From Chthoniobacteraceae bacterium (lineage in GTDB: Bacteria; Verrucomicrobiota; Verrucomicrobiia; Chthoniobacterales; Chthoniobacteraceae): a DNA stretch of 64,000 nucleotides. The notes under the pieces were generated by a model. That model was not told the DNA's origin and did not search any database. It saw only the letters and a list, made by a program, of their open reading frames with translations. This document shows, piece by piece, positions 45,393 through 54,700 of this stretch (the stretch's first letter is position 1; every line of letters starts with the position of its first letter). The position numbers and the translations under genes were made by a program. The stretch lies in assembly GCA_028293625.1 (NCBI GenBank), contig JAQGOL010000025.1, positions 310,001 through 374,000 on the forward strand, written 5' to 3'.

Positions 45393-46199
45393 CTAAGGCG
45401 CGGGGCTGACCGGCGCGGAGGCTTTAATGCCGGTGGCGCGGCGCAGCAGTTCAATGAAACGGTATTGCGCCTCCGCCGAGCTCTCCAGATCGGTAAACTC
45501 AGCCAGCACGCCACACGCAAAACGCCCGGGGTTGCCGGGTTCCGGAACCGCACCGACAACCGCAATGGCGCGGCCATTTGCCGCGAGTTCACGCGCTGTA
45601 TTCTCGAGCACGGCCTGGTTCTCTGGCGTGCCGATCAAAACCATGAGGCGCGAAGGACTGTTCTTGAGCGCGTCCAAAGTCGGCATAGCGGTAAACCGGG
45701 CACCCAAAGTGCGCAGCCCGGGCGTGATCCGGACCGCTTCGTCAAAAACAGCCAACGCTTCCGGCAACCCTTCCAGCTGATCGTGAAACCAATCGACAGG
45801 AATTGCCACCAACGGGAGTTTGGCCAGCGTGACGCCATCCTCCTGTAAGAGCTGGAGTTGCAACATGGTCGCCGTGCGCACTTTTGGGTAAGTGACATTC
45901 ACCGGCACATCGCTACCCCCGGCGGCCTTGACCGCGCCGCTCCAGCACGGGACCGCCTTGCCTAACGGTTGCAGAGTGGCGGAACTTTGCTGCCAGAGCC
46001 GCGTGGAGAAGGTCAGTGCAACCTCCGTCTCCCGCCGGTTCTGGAGATGGATAACCAACTCGGCTTCCGTGCCTGCAACGCCAACCGGCCTCGGTTGGGC
46101 AAACGAGAACTCAATCTTCTCCGCGCCAACGGCAATGAGTGCCGTATTGATTAAAAGAAGCGCGCAATAAAGCTGCGCTTTTGCCGAGGGGTAATGCAC
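45393..46199 (-). CDS. secreted protein of unknown function, first gene of CsgG-like cassette
   Basis: The protein is 268 residues from a GTG start at 46199, which begins the signal peptide MHYPSAKAQLYCALLLINTA; a TTG further out is possible. After the signal comes a beta-rich domain (EIELVIHLQNRRETEVAL-like pattern with FSTRLWQ), then an alpha/beta C-terminal domain around LIGTPENQAVLENTARELAANG and AVVGAVPEPGNP. No known family is recognised and no catalytic motif is visible. It leads the minus-strand cassette with the CsgG-like and ankyrin proteins, so a role in the same envelope process is likely. Confidence 0.7.
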   Translation of the reverse strand: MHYPSAKAQLYCALLLINTALIAVGAEKIEFSFAQPRPVGVAGTEAELVIHLQNRRETEVALTFSTRLWQQSSATLQPLGKAVPCWSGAVKAAGGSDVPVNVTYPKVRTATMLQLQLLQEDGVTLAKLPLVAIPVDWFHDQLEGLPEALAVFDEAVRITPGLRTLGARFTAMPTLDALKNSPSRLMVLIGTPENQAVLENTARELAANGRAIAVVGAVPEPGNPGRFACGVLAEFTDLESSAEAQYRFIELLRRATGIKASAPVSPAP

Positions 46200-46434
46200 A
46201 GGAAAAGGATGGGTTGCAGTGCTTTGTCCCGCTAGCAAAAATTGGGTTTTTCACAAATGCACATCATTTTGTGAGACAATCGGCATCACGAGCCGCAAAA
46301 CGAACCGCGCAGGAATACAACTCCATTTCCCGGCGAGTTCATGCACGGATTGCTCTTGCCACAAATCCAGCACCCGGACCAAGGCGTCAAACCTGGTCTG
46401 GCGCAGTGGACAATAAGATTGTTATACACAAGTC

Positions 46435-46980
46435 ATGAAACCGCGATCAACGATTGTTTTTCTATTAGTCCTGATTGTTATCGGAGCGACTGTGCTTCGC
46501 CACAGACTTAACGCCCGCTCCGATTGGCAACCTGTGAGCGGTGGCGGTGAGGTTGGCGTCTATAAAATCACTTATGAACAGAATGCCTACGTCAGTTATG
46601 GAGAATCTCTTCGCCACAAGCTGATCCGGTCTCTTCCATGGAGCCTTCAATCGCGTTTGAACCGGCTGGCTGGCCCGGGCCCGGCCGAATGGTGGGCCAT
46701 CGCCCAGAAACCTTTGTTTACTGTCTGGTTGGTCGCACGCAACTCCGCAAATCGCGCGCCCGCTTCCCTGGAGAAAGTGCTCCTGGTGCTTCCGGACGGC
46801 CAGGAAATTCCCGGCCATCTGCCTGGCTTCAACACCGGCACCAAAGATGCCTTGCGCTCCTATTATTTCGACCCGGCATACCGAGCCCTTCCGCGCCTTC
46901 ACTTGCGCGCTTTTGTAAAGGAACAGTCTGAACCCTTGGAGTTCGATATTCTCAATCCCCTCCATGATCCCGCGCTCTGA
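46435..46980 (+). CDS. membrane-anchored extracytoplasmic protein of unknown function
   Basis: The 181-residue protein has an N-terminal hydrophobic helix (about residues 5-22) behind a basic start, then a soluble domain of about 150 residues with mixed beta character and an SLEKVLLVLPDGQEIPGHLPGF segment that looks like two beta strands with a turn. It has no cysteines. I recognise no family. It is divergent from the cassette (196 bases apart), and its C-terminal end is 68 bases from the converging peptidase gene. Confidence 0.65.
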   Translation: MKPRSTIVFLLVLIVIGATVLRHRLNARSDWQPVSGGGEVGVYKITYEQNAYVSYGESLRHKLIRSLPWSLQSRLNRLAGPGPAEWWAIAQKPLFTVWLVARNSANRAPASLEKVLLVLPDGQEIPGHLPGFNTGTKDALRSYYFDPAYRALPRLHLRAFVKEQSEPLEFDILNPLHDPAL

Positions 46981-47048
46981 AGCGGGGCATGCCTGCCACC
47001 GCTTTGAAAGGTTTTAAAAGCGCAAAGTCCGCACTAAAAAAACAGATC

Positions 47049-48428
47049 CTACTGTTTGGCGGCTTCCCTGGCGGCGAGGCGTTCTTCGTTCGCCTTTTTC
47101 CATTCCTCGGCAAGTTCCTGCACGGATTTGCTCGTGAGTTCTTTCCAGATCTCGTCCGTGTAACGGCCTTCCCGGGCCGCCACATTCAGCTTCTTCGTGA
47201 GCTCCTTGTCATACTTGCCTGTCACCCAGTCGAGGAAGTTACCTGTCACCCTGTAGCTTGCATCGTAACGCGCCTGGGCAATGTTGCGCCTATTTAATTC
47301 AGCGCCCCGGGTCTGCGGTTCATAGAGAAACCAACGGACGTAATCGGGGATCCCTTCCACGATCCAGCCGGGCGTGCGCGTTGGATTTGCCGTGGTCCGG
47401 CGCGCGGCACCGTATTGCTGAACCACATGCACCAATTCATGCACGACCGCGCCTTTGCCTTCGCCCTTTAGATTCTGGCGAAACCAGGGAATGTTGATAT
47501 TCACCCTGTTCCCGCCGGCACTCGCCGGGGTTCCCCCCATGTCTTCCCGGAACCCGAAGTAAACACGGCTCGGCGGAGTAAACCCTTCACTCGGAAACAT
47601 CTCGACAATCTTCGGATACCATTCCTGCACGACCGGTCCAAGTTCCTTCTCCGCCCATTCAGTCAGATCAGGTGAAAGCGAGGTATCGAATACAAACAGA
47701 TACTTCCCATCCGCCGACTTTAAATTAATAGGCGCCGGCGCCGGGTTCGACTCGGCTACAACCGGCGCACTGGCATCGATCACGTCGATTTCGCTAAAGA
47801 AAGTATTGCCGAATCCATCCGCGTTTTCAGTGCGGAAAATGTCAAAAAGCAGGTAACGATACTTTCCCACAATCCCGGCCTGATCCGAGATACTGACACC
47901 ATACTGGCCGCCCATCGCGCCTTCTTTGGGCCGGCTATCTATATTGGCAAGCAATCGCCAGCCGCAACTCGCCGGATCGGTTCCCTTTTTAGGCGCCGCG
48001 TTGAAATCAGCCTGAGTCCCATCACTGGCGTAAAGCTTGTAAACCTGCGGTGCGCGCGTGCCGCCATGCCTTGAAAACGTATTGATTTGTTTAATATCAA
48101 TCACGCTGCCCAGATCCCCGGCCAGTCGGCCGCCATCCACGCCCGCGGCAAAAAAGAAATTCTGTGAAGGCTGATCATCTTCATTGGGAACCCGCCCGTC
48201 GGTCAGTTTGGAAAGGTCACCGCCATTGCGATCCTTTTCTCCATCGACAAGCGTGAACTTCACTTTCGACGCCGCATCATTGCGCGCCGGCGCCGGAACC
48301 TCCTTAAACTGGAAGGAACCCCCGCCGTCATCCTGGTTGTGTGCAATGATCGGTTTGATCTCCGCCCGCGCCGCGAGGCTGAAGCAGAGAATCGAAGAGG
48401 ATAAAATCAGCAGGGAACGGGAGTTCAT
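47049..48428 (-). CDS. secreted basic secretory protein (BSP)-type metallopeptidase
   Basis: The 459-residue protein has a signal peptide (MNSRSLLILSSSILCFSLAARA). The first half is a beta-sandwich that resembles a discoidin/F5-8 or glycan-binding domain (SKLTDGRVPNEDDQPSQNF, INTFSRHGGTRAPQVYKLY). The C-terminal half has the HExxH zinc motif (VVHELVHVVQQYG), a PGWIVEGIPDYVRWF segment and a final helical tail, as in the BSP peptidase family (PF04450-type). It is probably secreted and acts on protein or glycoprotein. I chose the ATG at 48428 because it starts the signal peptide. The AT-rich gap upstream is its promoter region. Confidence 0.82.
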   Translation of the reverse strand: MNSRSLLILSSSILCFSLAARAEIKPIIAHNQDDGGGSFQFKEVPAPARNDAASKVKFTLVDGEKDRNGGDLSKLTDGRVPNEDDQPSQNFFFAAGVDGGRLAGDLGSVIDIKQINTFSRHGGTRAPQVYKLYASDGTQADFNAAPKKGTDPASCGWRLLANIDSRPKEGAMGGQYGVSISDQAGIVGKYRYLLFDIFRTENADGFGNTFFSEIDVIDASAPVVAESNPAPAPINLKSADGKYLFVFDTSLSPDLTEWAEKELGPVVQEWYPKIVEMFPSEGFTPPSRVYFGFREDMGGTPASAGGNRVNINIPWFRQNLKGEGKGAVVHELVHVVQQYGAARRTTANPTRTPGWIVEGIPDYVRWFLYEPQTRGAELNRRNIAQARYDASYRVTGNFLDWVTGKYDKELTKKLNVAAREGRYTDEIWKELTSKSVQELAEEWKKANEERLAAREAAKQ

Positions 48429-48831
48429 GGGAAGTTTCTTTGAAAAGAGCGGCAAGGCTAACGGTTGCCAGCCACGCGGGGGAATTTAAATCTGCCGGGA
48501 GGGTGTGGAAGCCGGAGGCTTTGACGTAACGCTGGCGCTTCCTGATTGGCAAGAGTCAGGTTGGGGGACGCCCGGATGAAGCCAAAGCGCTGAACCGGCC
48601 TCCTCGGCCGCATTGGAAAATACTTTCTGATAAAAAACCGAGGTTTAATTTTCAGCAACAGAAGAAATAAGCGACGAGCAAACAGTTGATAAAAAAGGTT
48701 TTTTACGCCGTTCTTACGATTGCAAGAACAGACACGGGCGAAGATAGTTCACACATCCATTCTCTATCTAGCTGACACTTTCAATTGTATCTCGACGCCC
48801 TTCTATCAAAAATGCCCTGCCGTAGATTAAG
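48429..48831. other. AT-rich intergenic region with a GTTC..GAAC inverted repeat
   Basis: The 400-base gap is more AT-rich than its neighbours. A short minus-strand frame (48458-48658) has no family resemblance. At 48710-48729, GTTCTT and AAGAAC arms are separated by eight bases, a perfect 6-8-6 inverted repeat about 100 bases before the small secreted protein gene, suited to a dimeric repressor. Promoters for two divergent genes must lie here. Confidence 0.45.
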
Positions 48832-49251
48832 ATGAAAAAGGTAATATTAGCGCTCCTTCTTCTTCTTTTCCTCACCTTCTGCCAGGCGGAAGAGGATCGA
48901 CCAGGAGTTAAAACACACAAGGAAATAGCGGTTCAATTACTGGAGCAGCTACGGATGATAGATGCGGCCACTGACCAGTTTGCAATTGAAAATAATTTAA
49001 AACGAGGAGAAAGAGTGACCCCGGCAGAAATCCGCCTTTTCATTAAAAAAGAGACCAGGCTCTACAAGGCTCTTGGGAATATATTTGGCGTAAGAGATGC
49101 ACTTGGCAATCTACTTGGCCCATTTATCCTGGACCAGACTCCAAAAATAAGCGAAGCCACTTTCAAGACACTTTCCGATGTAGCAGACGCCAAATTCTGG
49201 GGCCCCTACATGTTTTCATCAAAGCCCCTCCCAGACAAAGAGGAAAAGTGA
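48832..49251 (+). CDS. small secreted helical protein of unknown function
   Basis: This 139-residue protein has a strong signal peptide (MKKVILALLLLLFLTFC, ending near QAEE). The mature part has the segment LRMIDAATDQFAIENNLKRGE, which resembles the region after the helix in verrucomicrobial pseudopilin-like proteins, but it lacks a prepilin cleavage motif, so it is not a pilin. An AT-rich codon bias sets it apart from its neighbours. It is followed by the desaturase remnant. No function can be assigned. Confidence 0.6.
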   Translation: MKKVILALLLLLFLTFCQAEEDRPGVKTHKEIAVQLLEQLRMIDAATDQFAIENNLKRGERVTPAEIRLFIKKETRLYKALGNIFGVRDALGNLLGPFILDQTPKISEATFKTLSDVADAKFWGPYMFSSKPLPDKEEK

Positions 49252-49367
49252 CCGCGAACTAAGTAGTCCTGCTTTACATGTACTAATATACGATTGGGCA
49301 AGGTTTTAGTTGGGCCATTTTACAGAGGCCGCGCATGGCATCTCTGTTGCCAATGAACTTGGTTTGA

Positions 49368-49943
49368 GGCCAGCGCCAAGATTTTCAGGACCGTTTTCAG
49401 CGGGAGGGTTCTACAGCGAGTCTGGCTTGGTGGCAGGCGCTGCTTGTTGGACCGCTTTTTCCCCTTCGCCTGCACCTGAGCGCTTGGCGACGTGCTTCGT
49501 GCGCCAAGCGCCGCTGGATTGCCATCGAGTTTTGCGCCATTGGGCTGCTGTTTTTTTCCAGCTCTCGTCCTGCCGAACGTTCCTGCACTGCGGTGGCATT
49601 TGATTGCAATGCTAGCTGGTGAATCGCTGACTGGGTTTTTCGCTGTCTGGACCGTCCACCATGGCTGTAACCCTACAGGCATTTTTGCACACACGCAGCG
49701 TGGCCGCTGGTTTACCTTGTTCTCAGACAGCATGTTTTTCCATGCCGAACACCACATGTTCCCCTGGTGCCAACCTGCCGGCTGGCTCGTCTCGCCGAGC
49801 GTCTCGATCCGGAACTCCAATGGCTGCCCGTGATCCCGACTCGACCGTGGCAGCGTGAAACCTTTCCAAACTTGCGCAACACGCTTATAAGCTCGCGTGA
49901 CTTCCTGGATGATCGCCGGAAAGAATCAACCGCCTTGTCTTAG
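49368..49943 (+). pseudogene. fatty acid desaturase remnant with two frameshifts
   Basis: Three reading frames join to make the C-terminal part of a membrane fatty acid desaturase. The first frame gives LAWWQALLVGPLFPLRLHL to about 49555. The frame then changes at a T-run, and the next has TGFFAVWTVHHG and the third His box FFHAEHHMFP. The frame changes again at about 49761-49764 in a C-run and continues CRLARLAERLDPELQWLPV to a TAG at 49943. The upstream end is closed by a TGA at 49365, and the first part of the gene with the first two His boxes is missing. It is a decayed copy. The neighbouring AT-rich region suggests an earlier insertion or loss. Confidence 0.8.
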
Positions 49944-50064
49944 TGTCGAGCAAGCACGCCGGTTGTTAGCTGCTTTATATCTAGGCAAACAAAAATGGTG
50001 CTGTTGAAACGATGAAGGCAGGACTTGCGGCCGATGGACGGCTGCGGCACAAACTATCGCAATC

Positions 50065-51225
50065 ATGTCTCCCCTCACCCATTTTAGTTTTGCCGCATTG
50101 ACGGCAATCGCCTGCACTGTTTTGCCTTGCTCATCCTTTGCGGTGGATGTTGCCGAACTTCCCGCTGTGACCAAAGCCATGCAGGAGGCGATTGATCATC
50201 ATGAAATCGCCGGGGCCGTTACACTTGTGGCTTCGCCGGATCGCATCGTCCATCTAAGCGCGGTCGGCCAGGCCGATGTTGCCGCCAATATATCGCTTAG
50301 GACCGACGCGCTCTTTTGGATCGCTTCGATGACAAAACCGGTGACCGCCGCAGCCATCATGATACTTCAGGATGAAGGCAAACTTTCCATTAACGATCCG
50401 GTGGCCAAATACATTCCCGAGCTTGGCGCGCTCAAAACCGCGGATGGGAAACCCGGCAACCTGACACTAAAGCATCTTCTGACGCATACTTCCGGCATGG
50501 CTGAAGCCGCCAATGATCGCGCGCTTGCTGCCAAGACATTGGCCGATCTCATCCCCGCATTTATCCAACCGCTTAAGTTCGAGCCGGGAACAAAATGGGA
50601 GTATTGCCAATCAGCCATTAATACCCTGGGCCGGATTGTAGAAGTGGTTTCAGGCCAATCATTGCCGGAGTTTTTCCAACAGCGCCTCTTTAATCCGCTT
50701 GGAATGAAGGATACCAGCTTTTACCCCGACGCCGCCCAGGTTGCCCGGCTTGCGAAGAGCTATAAGCTTGTCGATGGCAAACTGGAACTCGCGCAACTCA
50801 ATCCGCTCTTTGATCCGGCGCGCGAGCATTATCCGGCTGCAAATGGCGGACTCTTTTCCACGGCGCGCGACTATGTGCGGTTCTGCCAGATGCTTCTTAA
50901 CAAAGGAAGCCTGGATGGGAAACGCTACCTTAGCGCCGACGCTGTCGCGCAAATGAGCACAATCCAGACCGGCGAGATTGTCACCGGGTTTACCCCGGGT
51001 TGCGCCTGGGGGCTCGGTTGCAGTCTTGTGCGCAAACCGCAGGGCGTCACCGCCATGCTTTCACCGGGCACCTTCGGTCACGGCGGCGCGTACGGCACCC
51101 AGGCCTGGATCGATCCGGTCACACAGCGCGTCTATCTTCTCATGGTTCAGCGGGCCAACTTCCCCAATAGCGACGCTTCAGAAGTCCGGCGCGCGTTCCA
51201 GGCTGCCGCGGCCGCTTCCTTATAA
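50065..51225 (+). CDS. serine hydrolase (class C beta-lactamase-like/esterase EstB type)
   Basis: The 386-residue protein has a signal peptide (cleaved near SSFAVD). The beta-lactamase/DD-peptidase catalytic motif SMTK (Ser88, Lys91) is in place. The second motif, usually YSN, reads YCQ here (WEYCQSAINTLG), and the third, usually KTG, is HGG (GHGGAYGTQ), typical of the esterase-like subgroup. It is likely a secreted or periplasmic esterase or peptidase rather than a resistance enzyme. The frame opens 121 bases past the desaturase remnant and ends 132 bases before the EF-hand gene. Confidence 0.85.
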   Translation: MSPLTHFSFAALTAIACTVLPCSSFAVDVAELPAVTKAMQEAIDHHEIAGAVTLVASPDRIVHLSAVGQADVAANISLRTDALFWIASMTKPVTAAAIMILQDEGKLSINDPVAKYIPELGALKTADGKPGNLTLKHLLTHTSGMAEAANDRALAAKTLADLIPAFIQPLKFEPGTKWEYCQSAINTLGRIVEVVSGQSLPEFFQQRLFNPLGMKDTSFYPDAAQVARLAKSYKLVDGKLELAQLNPLFDPAREHYPAANGGLFSTARDYVRFCQMLLNKGSLDGKRYLSADAVAQMSTIQTGEIVTGFTPGCAWGLGCSLVRKPQGVTAMLSPGTFGHGGAYGTQAWIDPVTQRVYLLMVQRANFPNSDASEVRRAFQAAAAASL

Positions 51226-51357
51226 GACGGGCGGCGGCTTGTTGAGGGCTAAAATCCTTTTGAATGAACTTTTTGCAACTCTCGTCAATTTCCGGCGTTG
51301 AGTCCATCTCAAGGCCCCCGCCTTGGTCACATTAAAATAAATCCAAAGAAGCAAACG

Positions 51358-51681
51358 ATGAAAACCCTTAGCAGCATCCTCGCAGTTCTCGCGCTTAGTA
51401 CGACCCTCAGCTTCGCGGCCGACGAAACCAAACCTGCCGATAAACCAGCTGCCGCAGAGCCCGCAGCCGAAAAACCAAAGCGGGATCCGGCGGAAGCGTT
51501 CAAGAAGCTTGATGCCGATAATGACGGCTTTGTGAGCGCCGATGAGTTCAAGAAGAGCCCGCAGGCTCAGCGCGCTCCCGAGAAGGCCGATGAAAACTTC
51601 AAGAAGCGCGATACCAACAGCGACGGCAAGCTTGATCTGGCCGAGTTCTCCGCCAAGCGCGGTGGTAAAAAAGCCAAGTAA
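51358..51681 (+). CDS. secreted EF-hand protein
   Basis: The 107-residue protein has a signal peptide (ending near SFAAD), a Lys/Ala/Pro-rich linker (residues about 22-47) and two EF-hand loops: DADNDGFVSADE (52-63) and DTNSDGKLDLAE (85-96), each with the canonical acidic residues at positions 1, 3, 5 and 12. It likely binds calcium outside the cytoplasm. I chose the ATG at 51358, which starts the signal peptide. A strong terminator follows. Confidence 0.88.
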   Translation: MKTLSSILAVLALSTTLSFAADETKPADKPAAAEPAAEKPKRDPAEAFKKLDADNDGFVSADEFKKSPQAQRAPEKADENFKKRDTNSDGKLDLAEFSAKRGGKKAK

Positions 51682-51697
51682 TCCGGCTTAAATCTTC

Positions 51698-51733
51698 AGC
51701 GCCGCATTCGTTAACTGCGAATGCGGCGCTTTT
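51698..51733. terminator. terminator shared by EF-hand and CotH genes
   Basis: A perfect 13-bp stem, AGCGCCGCATTCG (51698-51710) and CGAATGCGGCGCT (51718-51730), with a seven-base loop and a T-rich end on the plus strand (TTTGTTT). It lies 16 bases past the EF-hand stop and 10 bases past the end of the converging CotH gene. Confidence 0.85.
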
Positions 51734-51739
51734 GTTTAA

Positions 51740-54700
51740 TCACTCGCTTGTGACCCGCACCCGGGCAAAGATTCGGGCCCCTGCCGGGATGGCCTCCGGC
51801 GAACGCCAGGTTTCGGTCGCGGTACCGTTGCCGAGCGGAAGTGAACCGATATTAACTCCATTGCCGCTCCAGGTTCCGAGGTTGTCGGAAAACTCAACAT
51901 GATAGACTAGCTCGTCAGCGCCGAGCTGCCGGGTAAAGCTGATTACCAGGTAATTGCCCTCGACGCCATTGATAGTCAGCCGCCGGGTTTCAATTTGAGG
52001 TAACACGCCGGGCTGACTGAGGTTCGGGTTGCCGGCAAAAGCAAACTCCAGCCAGTTGCTAAGCCCATCATGATCGTCATCCGAGGCCGGATCGACGATC
52101 CCACCGTTGGACGCGCCCCAGGAAGCAAATGTCACCCGGTCATCACCGCCTGGAGTGCCGCCACTCAAACGGCTTGAACGCCAGCTCATCGCAAACGCCG
52201 GATCGGGGCGGGTTTGCGGCGCGATCAGGACAAGGCTGAATCCAGCCGTATCGTAATCCGCAGGCCACGAAACGACTTTCCCGTAAGAAAAGTCGATGAT
52301 CTGGATGCCTGCCCCGTAGGAAAGCTTCACCTCCTCGCCGCCGTTTTTAAGCGAATCAGGACCGTAACTTCCGGCGATTGGTTTGCCGGTGCCGTATCGA
52401 GAAATAAAGGCGGCAGTATTTCGCACCACCAGGATGGTTGCGCCCGGGGCAAGCTGTGTGCCGGCCGGAAAATCGAAGTCAATGCCTTTGGTAAAGCGCA
52501 CATCGGTGAGGCTAATGCTTGCCGCGGCTATATTGCGCACTTCAATAAATTCGAAATCATCTTCGATGTAGCCGAGCGCTGCCTCCTGCGCGGTCGGCGG
52601 CAAGGGATGATACATGAATTCGCTGATCACCAAGCTATTCACATACGGATTCACATCGGTTGCCGTTGTCGTGAATTGCACCGGCGCCGACCAATGGCTC
52701 CAGCGTCCGCTATTGTCTTTATGCCGGACCCGGGCGCGATAAGTATGGCCGGGCTTCGTGCCGGTTGTCGGAAAACGAAACTGGCTGTTGAAGACGGAAA
52801 TTTCGCCTGAATCAAAAGCGGCATTCCATTCAAGCTTAAGTTTATCGCCGGGCAAGTAAGACGGCGCGGTCGGGTCGGTGATCTCGGCGACTCGCCACTG
52901 CAATGCGGCAAATGTGCCCGTGCCTTGTGGATCGGTAAACGCGCTGGTTTGAAACCGCAGATCATCAACCGGATATTTCGCCGCGCCGAGATAAGTCAGG
53001 AGAGGGGTGCCGGGCAGCTGGGCACCTTCCCCATTGGAAGCTTGGAGCGTATCGAGGTATGCGGCCTGGCCGCCCGCACCGACATTGCCGCCGGGCCACG
53101 ATCCACCGGTCCATGCGAAGCTTTTCATGTCCGCGACGAGATTAGCCAGGGATACAATGCCGGCACCGGCGAGCCCGTTGAAGTTGCCGGCATCAGCCGG
53201 CGCGTTTTTCCAACGAAGCGAATCCGCCGCTTCAAAGGGTGCGATAACGGCGGCGAACTGCTCGATAAGAGGGTCGATCTGGTCGCGCTGCCAGAGCAGG
53301 TCGCGCAGTTCGCGCACGGCATTGAAGTAACGCGGCCATAGAGTCGGATTGGTCGCGGCGTCACCTCCGGAATCTCCGGCTGAGTTAAAGAGGGAGTTAT
53401 AGACGATGTCGCGTCCGTTATTCCAGGTCGGCCCCCATGTCGCATCCACGTCGTTAGGCAGGATCCAAAGTTTACCACGGTTGCCATTGGCCGCCGTGTA
53501 GGTCGGTTCGAAATAGTAGGCGCCGTTATTGTCGCCATTTGGCCAGTAATCGAAATGCCGCACAGCCTGCGCGAGCGCATGGTAGCGTGACCATTGATCC
53601 AGGTTTACATGCGCATCGATGAAGGCCGGCGTGCTTGTCCCCTTCAGGTTATTGTAAATGTTGCCATGATCGGACCCGTCTTTGACGGCGAACTGCGCCT
53701 GATAACGTTGCTGCGAAAGCCCTGAAATGGCGTCCCGCGTAAGCTTGTACAAGTTTCCTTTGGCAAGGTTATGCGCACTCAGAAAATGGCCGTCGTAATC
53801 TTCGTGGATAAAGATGAGGCCCCAGAAATCACCATGCCACTGATCGGTTTGCGCCTGCGCATTGGTTAGCAGCCGGAAATGTCCCCAATTGGCCAAAGGC
53901 GCCGGAATGCCGATCTGGTTCCAGAGATGGAAGTTAACCGCTTCATTCAGGCAGTAAGTAAGCGTGCCTCGGTTTTCCCAGCAGTTCTCGGTAACCAGGC
54001 TTTTCCATGTGCCAGGATAAGCGACGCCATCGTTGTCGCGTCCCTGGAACTCCGCGCCGTCATTAAAGAAAAACCGGAAAGCGCGTTTGCCGGCATAATA
54101 GTAGCGGCCATTGGCGCCATGGAGCCGGTAATGCATGTGATCGTAGACCACCCCATCGTAGACAAATGCAGCCTCCCAGTTTTCGTAAGTCCAGCCCGGC
54201 GTATTGCCTGTAAGCTGCTTGTTCACGTCGTAGGCGACGCAATCATCGTAGTCCTGTTTTCGCGTGATGAATTGGTAAACGGGCAACGTCTGCAGGACTG
54301 CCGCCGAGTTTCCCTGATAGGCTGGGACACCGTTGTAGACAAAACAGGCGAAGTTCAGCGATGGATCGTCCGCATACGGAACGCGAATGGAGTTCCCCAC
54401 ATTATCGGCAATCACAAGCCGGTAACGAACCAAGGAACGGTCAGGCTGGCCTGGGATGGTTCCAACATAAATCCCATCCCCATCCTGGGTATCTCCCGCG
54501 AGGCCGTCATCATTCATCGGCACCGTTGTCCAGGTGGCAAACGCGGGATTGGCCGACTGAGGCGTGCTCGTGTCGATGTTTCGATTTACTATCGGCTTTG
54601 GAAGCGTGGCCGGAATATAGTTGCCTGGCGCGACGATTTGATATTCCAGCTGCACCGAGGCGACCCCATCCGGATCGGTGACACGCGCGCTGATAACAAT

